Assembly: GCA_902543145.1 (NCBI GenBank)
Contig: CACBXG010000001.1
Coordinates: 1 to 64,000, forward strand
Length of the DNA: 64,000 nucleotides
Reading direction: 5' to 3'
Source: an uncultured SAR116 cluster alpha proteobacterium
GTDB taxonomy: Bacteria > Pseudomonadota > Alphaproteobacteria > Puniceispirillales > Marisalimonadaceae
The number at the start of each line of letters is the position of its first letter. Positions within the stretch are counted from its first letter, which is position 1. The translations under genes and the position numbers were made by a program. Under the pieces are notes generated by a model. That model saw only the letters and a list, made by a program, of their open reading frames with translations. It had not been told where the DNA came from and did not search any database. Shown piece after piece: positions 16,555 through 25,223 of this stretch.

Positions 16555-17292
16555 TTATAACCAATTATCTAAGATCCACTGAGGGGTCTTTAATTGTTTA
16601 TAAAGTTTTTTATAAATTTGTGAGTTTTTTATTGGCCATTTGCCATTTACTACATCGTCGGGGTCGGGTTTGCCAGTAAAAGCAACTATAGATGTCTCTT
16701 TGGGAAGCTTTGCGGGTTTCCAAATCCTCAGTGGCCATCTAGGAAGAAGGTTATGTTTAAAACTTTTACACCACTCATTTGGCCAAAAAGCCTGATCTTT
16801 AATTTTTTTACTTAAGTAAACTTGTTCTATATGATATTTTTTCCAATATTTTTCTGGATCTTTTTGAAATTTTTCAAAGATTGAACTATGTTTCCCTACT
16901 GTAAATCTAAAACAACTTGTATTCCCAATATTTTCTCCTATTTGTGTCCAATTTTCAATTACGCAATAAAATCCAGGTTTGAAATTAAAAAATCGGTCTA
17001 AATTGCCTGTAATGACTAAATCCAAATCTAAAAATAATACATCCCCTTGTAAGTCATACAAAGGATACTGCCACAAACTCATTTTTCTCCACGGTGTAAA
17101 AGCAATACTGTCAGGCAATGAAATTTTGGGTAAGGGTTTACAAATAACATTTTTATCAATATTTGAAGTATCATCAGTAAAACAGTGAAGTTGTGTTTTG
17201 CGTCTAGTATGTTTTTTTATAGATTTGTAGAGTCTATTTACATATTCATGACCGTATCTTGAGCCCCATTTCATACATATTATAGTTTGCAA
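16555..17292 (-). CDS. Probable GT-A fold glycosyltransferase (GT8-like)
   Basis: 245 residues. The centre has GDVLFLDLDLVITGNLD with a DLDLD/DxD metal site, preceded by KMSLWQYPLYDL, and a late HNLLPRWPLRIWKPAKLP followed by STSIVAFTGKPDP-like residues (IVAFTGKPDP is what is seen). This pattern is seen in small glycosyltransferases related to GT8 enzymes in surface-glycan loci. There is no signal peptide or membrane helix, so it works in the cytoplasm with a nucleotide sugar, but donor and acceptor are unknown. It diverges from the GT4 gene at 17376; the 83 bases between must hold both promoters. Confidence 0.7.
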   Translation of the reverse strand: MQTIICMKWGSRYGHEYVNRLYKSIKKHTRRKTQLHCFTDDTSNIDKNVICKPLPKISLPDSIAFTPWRKMSLWQYPLYDLQGDVLFLDLDLVITGNLDRFFNFKPGFYCVIENWTQIGENIGNTSCFRFTVGKHSSIFEKFQKDPEKYWKKYHIEQVYLSKKIKDQAFWPNEWCKSFKHNLLPRWPLRIWKPAKLPKETSIVAFTGKPDPDDVVNGKWPIKNSQIYKKLYKQLKTPQWILDNWL

Positions 17293-17375
17293 TTTAAAGT
17301 CCTATTATAAAAACATTTTAAAATTACGAAAACAACTTTATAACATAGTTAGTTATCTTATTAAAAATATAAAAC

Positions 17376-18482
17376 ATGAAAATAAATATTTTATTACCCT
17401 ACAAAGAAAAATTTGATGAAAACAAAGCCTCTTCAGTTTCTATTACAGTTAGAAATAATTTACTTTATTCTAATTATTTAAAGCAAATAAGAATTTTTGG
17501 CCAGGTTACTGAAACTCCCCTTTTTAAAGATAATTTTCTTGGGTTAAAATATTCTATTTTATCCTTTAAAAGTAAAAATAAATTTTTGGCACATGAAATG
17601 TTAAAAATAATTTCTAAAGATTTAGACAAAAATCAATTAATAGAAATACACAACAGGCCATACCTTTTAGAAGAAATAGCTAGAGGAAATAAATTTCCTA
17701 TTAGTTTATTTTTTCACAATGATCCGCAAACAATGAAAGGTTCAAAATTAATTAAAGAAAGAAAAAATATTTTAGAAAAAAGTGCTGCTATATTTTGTGT
17801 AAGTGAGTTTATTAAGAAAAAATTTCTTGAAGGAATTAATAAAAATTTTCACAAGGTTCATGTTTTATATAATGGAGTTGAGAGAAAATTAAAAAAATTT
17901 CCTTTAAAGAAAAATGAAGTTTTGTTTGTTGGAAGGCTAGTCCCTGAAAAAGGGGTAGATTTGTATGTGGATGTTATTCAAAATATTGCTAATAAATTTA
18001 CAAATTGGAAATTTCACTTAATTGGATCTTCTAGGTTAGGTGACGATAAGAATAAAGATTCGTTAGAAAGTGACATTATTACAAGATTTAAAAAAATTGG
18101 TAAACAAACTCAATTTCATGGATTTAAAAATCAAGATTTTGTTCAAGAAAGAATGAAAAGTGCTTCTATAATTGTCATTCCATCAATTTGGGAAGAGCCT
18201 TACGGTTTAGTTGCAGCAGAAGCTATGAGCAATGGTGCTGCTATAATCGCATCAGATATTGGAGGAATTCCTGAAGTTATAAAAGAAAGTGGTGTTTTAA
18301 TTAAGAATATTGATAGGTTAAAACTTCAAGATGAGCTAGAAAAGTTAATGAATGATGCTAGTAAAACAAAGTATCTCCAAAAACTATCATGGAATAATTT
18401 TGAACATTCCTCAAAAAATAGTTCAAAAAAATTAGATAATTATAGAAAAAGAATATTATCTAATTATTTTGTTAATAACTAG
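17376..18482 (+). CDS. GT4-family glycosyltransferase
   Basis: 368 residues with the GT-B fold. The C-terminal GT1/GT4 domain is clear: VLFVGRLVPEKGVDLYVDVI near residue 185, then FHLIGSSRLG, and IVIPSIWEEPYGLVAAEAM near 270, where the E-x7-E-type motif binds the donor nucleotide sugar. SDIGGIPEVIKESGVL follows. The N-terminal domain contains ISLFFHNDPQTMKG. It would add a sugar to the lipid-linked oligosaccharide in the cytoplasm. It is a single plus-strand gene between minus-strand genes, and its last bases overlap a decayed minus-strand gene, so it may have been inserted separately. Confidence 0.85.
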   Translation: MKINILLPYKEKFDENKASSVSITVRNNLLYSNYLKQIRIFGQVTETPLFKDNFLGLKYSILSFKSKNKFLAHEMLKIISKDLDKNQLIEIHNRPYLLEEIARGNKFPISLFFHNDPQTMKGSKLIKERKNILEKSAAIFCVSEFIKKKFLEGINKNFHKVHVLYNGVERKLKKFPLKKNEVLFVGRLVPEKGVDLYVDVIQNIANKFTNWKFHLIGSSRLGDDKNKDSLESDIITRFKKIGKQTQFHGFKNQDFVQERMKSASIIVIPSIWEEPYGLVAAEAMSNGAAIIASDIGGIPEVIKESGVLIKNIDRLKLQDELEKLMNDASKTKYLQKLSWNNFEHSSKNSSKKLDNYRKRILSNYFVNN

Positions 18483-18733
18483 TGAGCATTGACTATGATT
18501 TTATTACCAGTGATTTCAAAAAGCTGATGAAAAACCCTGTGAAATTTTATTTTATGTGGACAATCAGCACCTCGAAAACTCTAAAGATAAGCCGTTCCCT
18601 TTCTATTTCTTGAGACCCAATTAATTTTATCAGATTGAATATTTTTATTTTTTATATCTTTTAACAAATAGTTTTGGAATTTAATAAATTTTTGGGTTTT
18701 TCAGAAAAATTATTCCAATATCTAGAAAAGTTT
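18479..18733 (-). pseudogene. Decayed gene remnant between the GT4 and the ligase-like gene
   Basis: On the minus strand the gap between 18482 and 18781 reads as a protein with a frameshift and one internal TAG: FSRYWNNFSEKP, shift, then FIKFQNYLLKDIKNK, DKINWVSRNRKGTAYL, stop, SFRGADCPHKIKF, HRVFHQLFEITGNKIIVNA plus His and a stop at 18479-18481. The composition is that of a real protein and there is no start codon, so this is the 3' end of a gene lost by deletion and point mutation. I do not recognise the family. Its stop overlaps the stop of the convergent GT4 gene by four bases. Confidence 0.4.
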
Positions 18734-18780
18734 TTTTTATAATTATAAAATTTCAAATATAAAACCTATCTTAATAGACA

Positions 18781-20127
18781 TTAAGTTGATTTTGCAGATT
18801 TTTGCACCTGGGATAGAGCAAAACCTATGGCAAACCAAATAAAAAGATTACCCCATTGACCATAAAAACTTCCAAATTGCTGTATAGGAAAAAATAATCC
18901 AAAAGGTATAACAAAAGCTGTAGCTGCCATTGGACAATTAAAGTTAGTTTTTCTAACTCTAATACAAGATACAGTTATTGATACAAACATTATGGATCCT
19001 AATATTAAACCTATTATTCCTACTTCAGCAAATAATTGTACATAAAAATTATGTGGATGGTTTCCACAATAATTTTCCCCAGGCAACCATTTTGGTTGAG
19101 TTGGATTTAGATTTATACATGTTTTTCTTGTTCCCGACGGACCAATACCTTTAATAGGTGTTATTAATCCTTGTTGAATTCCACCTCTCCAAGAACCCCA
19201 ATATCCAGTGTCAGTATTAACAATAGGTATTTGTTTTACAAAATTACTTGTAAAATTTTTACCTAAATCAGGGCGAATTAGAAAAACCCCTATCACTGCT
19301 AAAATTTCTATTAGTATTAATACAGCATATAATTTAAATTTTGGTTTCCAAACTAAACCTGCTAACATGCCTCCACATGCTCTGATTAGGAAATTCGTTC
19401 TTTCACCTGTTAAAGTAGAAACAATAATAGAAAAAAAACCAATAATTCCTGAAAACAAACCAGCTTTATTTTTGTGGCTTACAGCTATTGCAATCAAAAC
19501 GCAAAACACAGGTAAAGAAACTTTTGCAATGTATCCACCTGGAACCAGATCTCCATAAGGCCATGAAAGTCTATTTTTTGGTTCTATTATTGTTTCAGCT
19601 ATTAAAATAGCACACATAATAAGCATTCCAGTCAAAATAGATAAAAACATTAAAATTCTTATGTCTCTATCATTTGCAAGCCAAACTTGAGCTGCAGCTG
19701 CGTAAAGAGGAAATCGTATCCAAACAAAACCTTGTTGAAATGTAAAAAAAGGTTCAGGACCAGTAATTGCTGAAAATAACCCAAAAACCCATAAAGCTAA
19801 AGCACTTTTAAACCAAAGTTGAGATACCCAACCCCATTCTCTTCTTTTGATACATCTTAATAAAAAAATTAGACCAATCAAGGTTAACCACAAATCAGCT
19901 GGATCTCTTTCTATTAAATAAATAAATGGGCCTAAAAACCAAAAAAGGGTCATAAACTTGTCAAATTTATTTAAATTTTTAACTTTATTCCAACCACTGT
20001 TCCAACTTCTATGAAAATCGAGTTCAGAAATAGATATGAGTTTTAAAATCATTAGTCTTTTGCAACTTTTTTTATTATACTCTTTGATACAGAGTTTAAT
20101 GTTAAAAGCAAGAACTAATAATTTCAC
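18781..20127 (-). CDS. O-antigen ligase-like membrane protein (WaaL/Wzy_C family)
   Basis: 448 residues in the longest frame, with ten or more transmembrane helices. The large periplasmic loop ends in NHPHNFYVQLFAEVGIIGL, the hallmark of the Wzy_C/O-antigen ligase family, whose His is essential. The preceding GIGPSGTR and GNHPHN follow the ligase order. It either joins the finished polymer to lipid A-core or polymerises repeat units; a separate EpsG-type polymerase at 62458 makes the ligase role more likely. The start is uncertain: the first 25-58 residues are basic and lack a ribosome site, and starts at 20052 (MILKLIS) or before MTLFWFLGP are possible. It lies alone between a decayed gene and AmpG. 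Confidence 0.8.
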   Translation of the reverse strand: MKLLVLAFNIKLCIKEYNKKSCKRLMILKLISISELDFHRSWNSGWNKVKNLNKFDKFMTLFWFLGPFIYLIERDPADLWLTLIGLIFLLRCIKRREWGWVSQLWFKSALALWVFGLFSAITGPEPFFTFQQGFVWIRFPLYAAAAQVWLANDRDIRILMFLSILTGMLIMCAILIAETIIEPKNRLSWPYGDLVPGGYIAKVSLPVFCVLIAIAVSHKNKAGLFSGIIGFFSIIVSTLTGERTNFLIRACGGMLAGLVWKPKFKLYAVLILIEILAVIGVFLIRPDLGKNFTSNFVKQIPIVNTDTGYWGSWRGGIQQGLITPIKGIGPSGTRKTCINLNPTQPKWLPGENYCGNHPHNFYVQLFAEVGIIGLILGSIMFVSITVSCIRVRKTNFNCPMAATAFVIPFGLFFPIQQFGSFYGQWGNLFIWFAIGFALSQVQKSAKST

Positions 20128-20224
20128 TATTTTAATTAATGAAAGAAAGAAAATAATCTTTGATTTATTTAAAATTAAATAAATACTGAATCGAATAATT
20201 CTATAAAAAGTAGTTAAATAATAA

Positions 20225-21616
20225 TTATCTTGTACCGATTTTTATTTTACCCCTTATAAACCACAAGCAAATTAAAGATGGAATTACCATTATAGTGGTT
20301 AAAATAAAGAAAATACCCCAATCTCCATTTAGCCAATCCACTAAGGCTCCTGACGATGAAGCAAGAGTTGTTCTGCCAGCAGTTCCTATGGAAGCAAGTA
20401 AAGCATATTGAGTAGCAGTGTAAGTCCTATCAACTAATAACGAAATAAATGCAACAAACGCTACTGTTGCAAAGGCTGCAGTAATGTCGTCAGCAATAAC
20501 AGCAATGGCAAATAATAATTCAGATTTACCTGTCCATGCTAAAACTGCAAAGAGAAGGTTAGTTAAGGCCATCAACCCTCCGGCAAAGAATATTGTTTTT
20601 ATTGTCCCTGCTCTCATTGCCATAATACCGCCCAATAATGTAAAAAAAACAGTTGTAATCCAACCAAGTCCTTTTGAGTAAATAGCTATTTGACCTTTAG
20701 AAAATCCAATTTCTTTATAAAAAACAATAGACATACGACCAAGGAATGCTTCACCAATCTTAAATAAAAAAATAAAACATAATATTCCTGCTGCTATAGC
20801 AAATCCATTTTTCTTGAAGAAGCTAAGTATAGGACCACCTATAGTTCCTGAAATATATGCGAGAAAGTTAGTTATGAAATTGTCTAATTTAAGTTTTTTT
20901 GCGATTATTTCATCAATTTCTTTTTGTTTTACTTGTCTGTTATTTTCAATTGGTTCTTGAACGAACATCAAACCAACATTCATTAAAATTATTATAACAC
21001 CTAAAACTAAGAAGGTTGCTTGCCAGTAATCTGAAATACCTATCCTTTCAAAATATTCTGCTACAAATAAAGATACAACACCCCCTAATTTGTAGCCTGT
21101 CCACCATCCAACCACAGCCATTGCTGCACCAGCTGCCATGGTTTTTGCCTCATTTTCCTTTATTTGTTCTATTCTAAGTGCATCAACAGTTATATCTTGT
21201 GTTGCAGATGCAATAGCAATTATTAATCCCATAAAGATTAGCAAAGCTAAGTTTTGAGAAGGGTTTATTAAACTCCAGACAATTAAACTCAATAAAATTG
21301 TAATTTGCATTAAAACTATCCATCCTCTTCTATGGCCTAGTTTTTTTGTTATGAATGGAATTTGAATTCTATCAATTAAGGGGGCCCACAAATAATTAAA
21401 TGCGTAAACTCCAAAAATTAAACCAGCCCAGCCAATAGTAGATCTGCTTAATCCTTCTTCTTTTAACCAAAGGCTAAGACTACTTGCAATAAGTACCCAT
21501 GGAAAACCACTTATAGCACCAAGAAGTAGAATTTTTAGCATTCTTAAGTCTTTATAAATTAAAACTGATTGAAGCCAGCCTTGTTTTTGTTGCATCATAA
21601 TTAAACTACCCAACAT
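20225..21616 (-). CDS. ampG: AmpG-type muropeptide permease (MFS)
   Basis: 463 residues with about 12-14 transmembrane helices. The N-terminal segment LLLGAISGFPWVLIASSLSLWLKEEG and then YLWAPLIDRI are the AmpG signature (these read in shorter pieces: SGFPWVL, LWLKEEG, YLWAPLIDR). Later ATQDITVDALRI matches the A-TQDIA-DA-R motif of the family. AmpG imports GlcNAc-anhydroMurNAc and its peptides from the periplasm by proton symport. With AnmK, MurQ and the AmpD-like amidase 6-10 kb away, it makes a recycling route. It diverges from the L,D-transpeptidase gene (71 bases apart). The exact start among several Met codons (21616, 21598, 21595) is uncertain. Confidence 0.9.
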   Translation of the reverse strand: MLGSLIMMQQKQGWLQSVLIYKDLRMLKILLLGAISGFPWVLIASSLSLWLKEEGLSRSTIGWAGLIFGVYAFNYLWAPLIDRIQIPFITKKLGHRRGWIVLMQITILLSLIVWSLINPSQNLALLIFMGLIIAIASATQDITVDALRIEQIKENEAKTMAAGAAMAVVGWWTGYKLGGVVSLFVAEYFERIGISDYWQATFLVLGVIIILMNVGLMFVQEPIENNRQVKQKEIDEIIAKKLKLDNFITNFLAYISGTIGGPILSFFKKNGFAIAAGILCFIFLFKIGEAFLGRMSIVFYKEIGFSKGQIAIYSKGLGWITTVFFTLLGGIMAMRAGTIKTIFFAGGLMALTNLLFAVLAWTGKSELLFAIAVIADDITAAFATVAFVAFISLLVDRTYTATQYALLASIGTAGRTTLASSSGALVDWLNGDWGIFFILTTIMVIPSLICLWFIRGKIKIGTR

Positions 21617-21687
21617 ATTCCAAATTTTAATCTCTTTTGTTACAAAAATATATCTTTTTTATTTCATTAAAATATTTATGATCAGTT

Positions 21688-22230
21688 ATGACTAAATACT
21701 GGTTAATTAAAAAAGTTAATAAAAAATATTTCCTAAAAGCTGGTCATAAGGTATTTGGATGTCAAATAGGCGAAGCAGGTATTGAGCGAGCAGTAAAAAA
21801 AAATGAAGGTGATAGAAAAACACCTGCTGGAAATTGGTATTTAAATACAGTCTATTATAGACCTGACAAGGTTTTAATGCCAAAATTTTTAAAAAAAAAT
21901 TTTTTCAAAATAAAGAAGATCACTAAAAACTGTGGGTGGTGCGACGATATTAGAAGTAACAATTATAACAAATATATAAAAATTAGTAGTTTAGGATTAT
22001 CTAATATAACTTATGAAAAATTATGGAGAGATGATCATGCATATGATATTATTGTTGAAATCTCGCACAATGTTAGACCAACAATTAAAAATAAAGGTAG
22101 TGCAATATTTATTCATTGTAGTTTCTCAGACAATAAAAATACTGCAGGGTGCATAGCTTTGAAAAAAAAAGATTTAGTTATTTTACTTAATAAAATTCGA
22201 CATAATACTCGCATAAAAATTCAAAATTAA
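21688..22230 (+). CDS. L,D-transpeptidase catalytic-domain (YkuD) protein without signal peptide
   Basis: 180 residues. It has GDRKTPAGNWYLNTVYYRP near residue 40 and the catalytic box FIHCSFSDNKNTAGCIALKK near 140, in which the His and the nucleophile Cys of L,D-transpeptidases (HxxxS...TxGC) are present. Members make 3-3 peptide crosslinks or attach proteins, normally in the periplasm. This protein starts straight into the domain (MTKYWLIKKVNKKYFLKAG), with no signal peptide or anchor, as do the short cytoplasmic-looking YkuD proteins of alphaproteobacteria. Next to AmpG, it may instead act as an L,D-carboxypeptidase on imported muropeptides, removing the terminal D-Ala as LdcA does. That role is inference. 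Confidence 0.8.
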   Translation: MTKYWLIKKVNKKYFLKAGHKVFGCQIGEAGIERAVKKNEGDRKTPAGNWYLNTVYYRPDKVLMPKFLKKNFFKIKKITKNCGWCDDIRSNNYNKYIKISSLGLSNITYEKLWRDDHAYDIIVEISHNVRPTIKNKGSAIFIHCSFSDNKNTAGCIALKKKDLVILLNKIRHNTRIKIQN

Positions 22231-22306
22231 TACAAAAAAATATAAAACTTTACAGATTTAATTTATCGAATTAAAAGTAAATTTTTAATATATTTAGGGT
22301 GTTTAA

Positions 22307-24313
22307 ATGCCATATTCATTGATTTCAGTTATTCTTGGTCTCCTTGGACTTCTTTCTGCCTATTTAGTTTATTTAAAAGTAAGGTCCTCATCTGAAGGTG
22401 AAGGGCGCGTTAAAGAAATTGGAGATGAAATACATCTTGGAGCAATGGTTTTTATGTCTGCAGAATATAAAAGATTAGCTTTATTTTGTTTAGTTTGCAT
22501 AATTGCATTATATTTTTCTCTTGGCTGGCAAACTGCGATATCATTTTTACTTGGTGCTTTGTGTTCAGGAACAGCAGGTTTCATAGGTATGTATTCAGCA
22601 ACAAAAGCAAATGTCAGAACTGCGGTTGCCGCTAAAGAAAAAGGTGCCTCTGATGCTTTAAATATAGCTTTTTTTGGTGGTTCGATCATGGGACTAACTG
22701 TTGCTGCAATGGGTTTATTTGGTGTAGGAATTTTATTTCATTACTTTGCAGGTGATATTAAAACAATACATGCAATTGAAGGTTTTGCAATGGGTGCTTC
22801 ATCGGTAGCTTTGTTTTCAAGAGTAGGTGGTGGAATATTTACTAAGAGTGCAGATGTTGGTGCTGACCTTGTTGGTAAGGTAGAGGCAGGTATCCCAGAA
22901 GATGACCCTAGAAATCCAGGTGTTATTGCTGATAACGTAGGAGACAATGTTGGAGATGTTGCAGGAATGGGTTCCGATATTTTTGAATCATATTGTGGCT
23001 CTATGATCGCTTGTATAGCTTTAGCTGCGTCAATGACTAGTGCTACTATTAACTCATTAGGTGGTAATCAGTACCTACTTCAATTTATGCCCTTAGCTTT
23101 GGCCTCTTTAGGTATTATTTGTTCTTTGCTAGGCATATTAACTGTAAAAGCTTTTTCCTCAAAAAGTGCAGAAACAGCTTTAAGATATGGTACAATAGGA
23201 TCTGCAGTACTTTTTGTAGTGTTATCATATTTTTTGGTTGAATTAATGAATGTTGCTGTTGGTGTTTGGATAGCTGTACTTGTTGGTTCAGTAGGAGGTA
23301 TAGTTGTTGGATTAATTACTGAATATTATACCGGTGGTAGTCCTGTAGAGAAGATAGCTAAAGATGGAGAAACTGGTTCTGCTACTGTTTTAATATCAGG
23401 TTTGGCTACAGGTATGCAATCAGTTGCAATACCAGTTTTAACGATTGTATCTATAATTTTTATATCAAATATTTATGCAGGTCTCTATGGAGTTGGTATA
23501 GCAGCGGTTGGAATGTTAAGTACCGTCGGTATCACAATGGCAATAGACGCTTATGGACCAGTTGCTGACAATGCTGGAGGCATAGCAGAGATGTCTGAGA
23601 TGGGTAAAGAGACTAGAGAGATCACAGATTCATTAGATGAAGTTGGAAACACTACTGCAGCTATTGGTAAGGGTTTTGCAATAAGTGCTGCTGCTTTAGC
23701 TGCATTGGCTCTCATCAGCGCATACATAGAAAAAATATCAATTTCCGACGATAGCTTTGTCTTGGCAATTAATGATCCATTAGTTTTATGTGGTATGTTT
23801 TTAGGAGGTATTTTCCCATTTTTGGTAAGTTCCATGACAATGACTGCAGTTGGTGATGCCGCTTTTGATATGATCAAAGAGATAAGAAGGCAATTCAAAG
23901 AAATTCCAGGTTTATTGGAGGGTAAAGCAAAACCAGACACTGCAAGATGTGTAGATATTGCAACTAGAGCTGCTTTAAGAAAAATGATAGCACCAGGAGC
24001 TTTAGCTGTTTTGTCACCAGTTATCATAGGTTTTTTACTTGGTCCCAAAGCACTTGGTGGAATGTTAGGTGGTGCACTTATATGTTGTGTTATGATGGCT
24101 TTAATGATGTCAAATGCAGGTGGAGCATGGGACAATGCCAAAAAGTTTGTGGAAAAGGGCAACTTTGGTGGTAAAGGCTCAGAAGTTCATAAAGCAGCAG
24201 TTGTTGGTGACACAGTTGGTGATCCATTAAAAGATACATCAGGTCCATCCATGAACATCTTGATTAACGTAATGGCTATCGTGAGTTTAGTAATAGCTCC
24301 ACTTTTGGTTTAA
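22307..24313 (+). CDS. hppA: Membrane-bound ion-pumping pyrophosphatase, K+-dependent type
   Basis: 668 residues with about 16 transmembrane helices; complete. Pyrophosphate-binding motifs are present: DVGADLVGKVEAGIPEDDPR near residue 185-205, DNVGDNVGDVAGMGSD, and VVGDTVGDPLKDTSGPS near the C-terminus. In the K+-deciding motif it reads GNTTAAIGKG (Ala451 and Gly454), which is the K+-dependent form; K+-independent enzymes have Lys and Thr there. In the ion-gate helix the order is D224-I-F-E227, with the Glu three residues after Asp as in Na+-pumping enzymes, not seven as in plant H+-PPases. It couples pyrophosphate hydrolysis to outward H+ or Na+ transport. The start has AGGGTG 7 bases upstream. 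It is not obviously linked in function to its neighbours. Confidence 0.95.
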   Translation: MPYSLISVILGLLGLLSAYLVYLKVRSSSEGEGRVKEIGDEIHLGAMVFMSAEYKRLALFCLVCIIALYFSLGWQTAISFLLGALCSGTAGFIGMYSATKANVRTAVAAKEKGASDALNIAFFGGSIMGLTVAAMGLFGVGILFHYFAGDIKTIHAIEGFAMGASSVALFSRVGGGIFTKSADVGADLVGKVEAGIPEDDPRNPGVIADNVGDNVGDVAGMGSDIFESYCGSMIACIALAASMTSATINSLGGNQYLLQFMPLALASLGIICSLLGILTVKAFSSKSAETALRYGTIGSAVLFVVLSYFLVELMNVAVGVWIAVLVGSVGGIVVGLITEYYTGGSPVEKIAKDGETGSATVLISGLATGMQSVAIPVLTIVSIIFISNIYAGLYGVGIAAVGMLSTVGITMAIDAYGPVADNAGGIAEMSEMGKETREITDSLDEVGNTTAAIGKGFAISAAALAALALISAYIEKISISDDSFVLAINDPLVLCGMFLGGIFPFLVSSMTMTAVGDAAFDMIKEIRRQFKEIPGLLEGKAKPDTARCVDIATRAALRKMIAPGALAVLSPVIIGFLLGPKALGGMLGGALICCVMMALMMSNAGGAWDNAKKFVEKGNFGGKGSEVHKAAVVGDTVGDPLKDTSGPSMNILINVMAIVSLVIAPLLV

Positions 24314-24320
24314 ATAAGAT

Positions 24321-24353
24321 AACAATTAGGTTATTTAAATAGGTTTAATTGTT
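24321..24353. terminator. Possible bidirectional terminator between hppA and mmsB
   Basis: AACAATTA at 24321-24328 and its perfect complement TAATTGTT at 24346-24353 enclose a 17-base loop which itself holds the palindrome TATTTAAATA. It lies between the stops of two convergent genes and overlaps the last codons of mmsB. The stem is AT-only, so it is a weak candidate. Confidence 0.3.
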
Positions 24354-25223
24354 AAATTTTGTAATAGCTGAAAAGTCTAAAGAACCTCGGTTTTCTTTAA
24401 CCATCCTTTTAAAGTTTTCTTGTGAGTTTTTGCCAAATGGTGCTGATGTATTTGTACTCTCGATTGCCTTGAGAGCAATAGTAAGATCTTTTAGCATTAA
24501 ATCTGCTGAAAAACCAGGTTTAAAGTCATTGTCTGCTGGGCTTGATGGTCCAACACCTTTAACAGGGCAATAGCTATTAATTGCCCAACATGATCCAGTT
24601 GAGGTTGACAAAATTTCAAATAATTTTTCTGGATCTAACCCTAGATTTTGTCCAAGAGAAAAAGCTTCTCCTACACCAATCATTGTGGTTGCTAACAACA
24701 TATTATTACATGCCTTCGTCGCTTGCCCGGAACCAGGAGAGCCACATAATAATGAATTTTTTCCCATGATTTGAAAAAAAGGTAACATTATTTCATAAGC
24801 ATCTTCTCCACCACCAACCATAAAAGTAAGTGTACCATCTTCAGCTCCACCAACACCACCTGAAACTGGAGCATCAAGAAATAAAAGTTTTCTATCCTCA
24901 CATTTTTTATGTAAATGTTTCGCTTTATCTACATCAATAGTAGAGCTGTCTGATATTAGTGTGCCTGGCCTTAAACTATCTATAATGCTATCCAAGACCC
25001 CCTCAACTATTTCTCCATTAGGTAACATTGTTATTATTATATCTGTGTCTTTTGAGATATCATTTAAATCAGAGGCTTTCTTAAGTCCTATTGGCAAAAG
25101 TTGGTTCACAAACTCTTCATTAATATCATAACCAGTAACTTCATAATTAGCATTTAGAAGATTTTTTACCATTCTGGCTCCCATGTTGCCAAGGCCAATA
25201 AAACCAATTTTTTTCATATTCAT
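24345..25223 (-). CDS. mmsB: 3-hydroxyisobutyrate dehydrogenase
   Basis: 292 residues. The N-terminal NAD-binding motif IGFIGLGNMGARMVKNLL (residues 5-22) is followed by FLDAPVSGGVGGAEDGTL near residue 117, the substrate-binding signature. GSGQATKACNN has the catalytic Lys, and then SCWAINSYCPVKGVGP and DFKPGFSADLMLKDLTIA, which match MmsB-type enzymes of valine degradation rather than tartronate semialdehyde reductases. It oxidises 3-hydroxyisobutyrate to methylmalonate semialdehyde with NAD+. It overlaps the upstream GH84 gene by four bases, so both are translated from one mRNA, although no metabolic link is evident. Other beta-hydroxyacid substrates cannot be excluded. Confidence 0.85.
   Translation of the reverse strand: MNMKKIGFIGLGNMGARMVKNLLNANYEVTGYDINEEFVNQLLPIGLKKASDLNDISKDTDIIITMLPNGEIVEGVLDSIIDSLRPGTLISDSSTIDVDKAKHLHKKCEDRKLLFLDAPVSGGVGGAEDGTLTFMVGGGEDAYEIMLPFFQIMGKNSLLCGSPGSGQATKACNNMLLATTMIGVGEAFSLGQNLGLDPEKLFEILSTSTGSCWAINSYCPVKGVGPSSPADNDFKPGFSADLMLKDLTIALKAIESTNTSAPFGKNSQENFKRMVKENRGSLDFSAITKFNN

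Noticed and set aside
23551-24162. A 203-codon open frame on the minus strand inside hppA (with others at 22369-22689 and 22741-22947)
   Set aside because: It lies wholly opposite a conserved gene. Its Ala/Pro/Ser-rich translation is the usual shadow of a membrane-protein gene, and it has no ribosome site.
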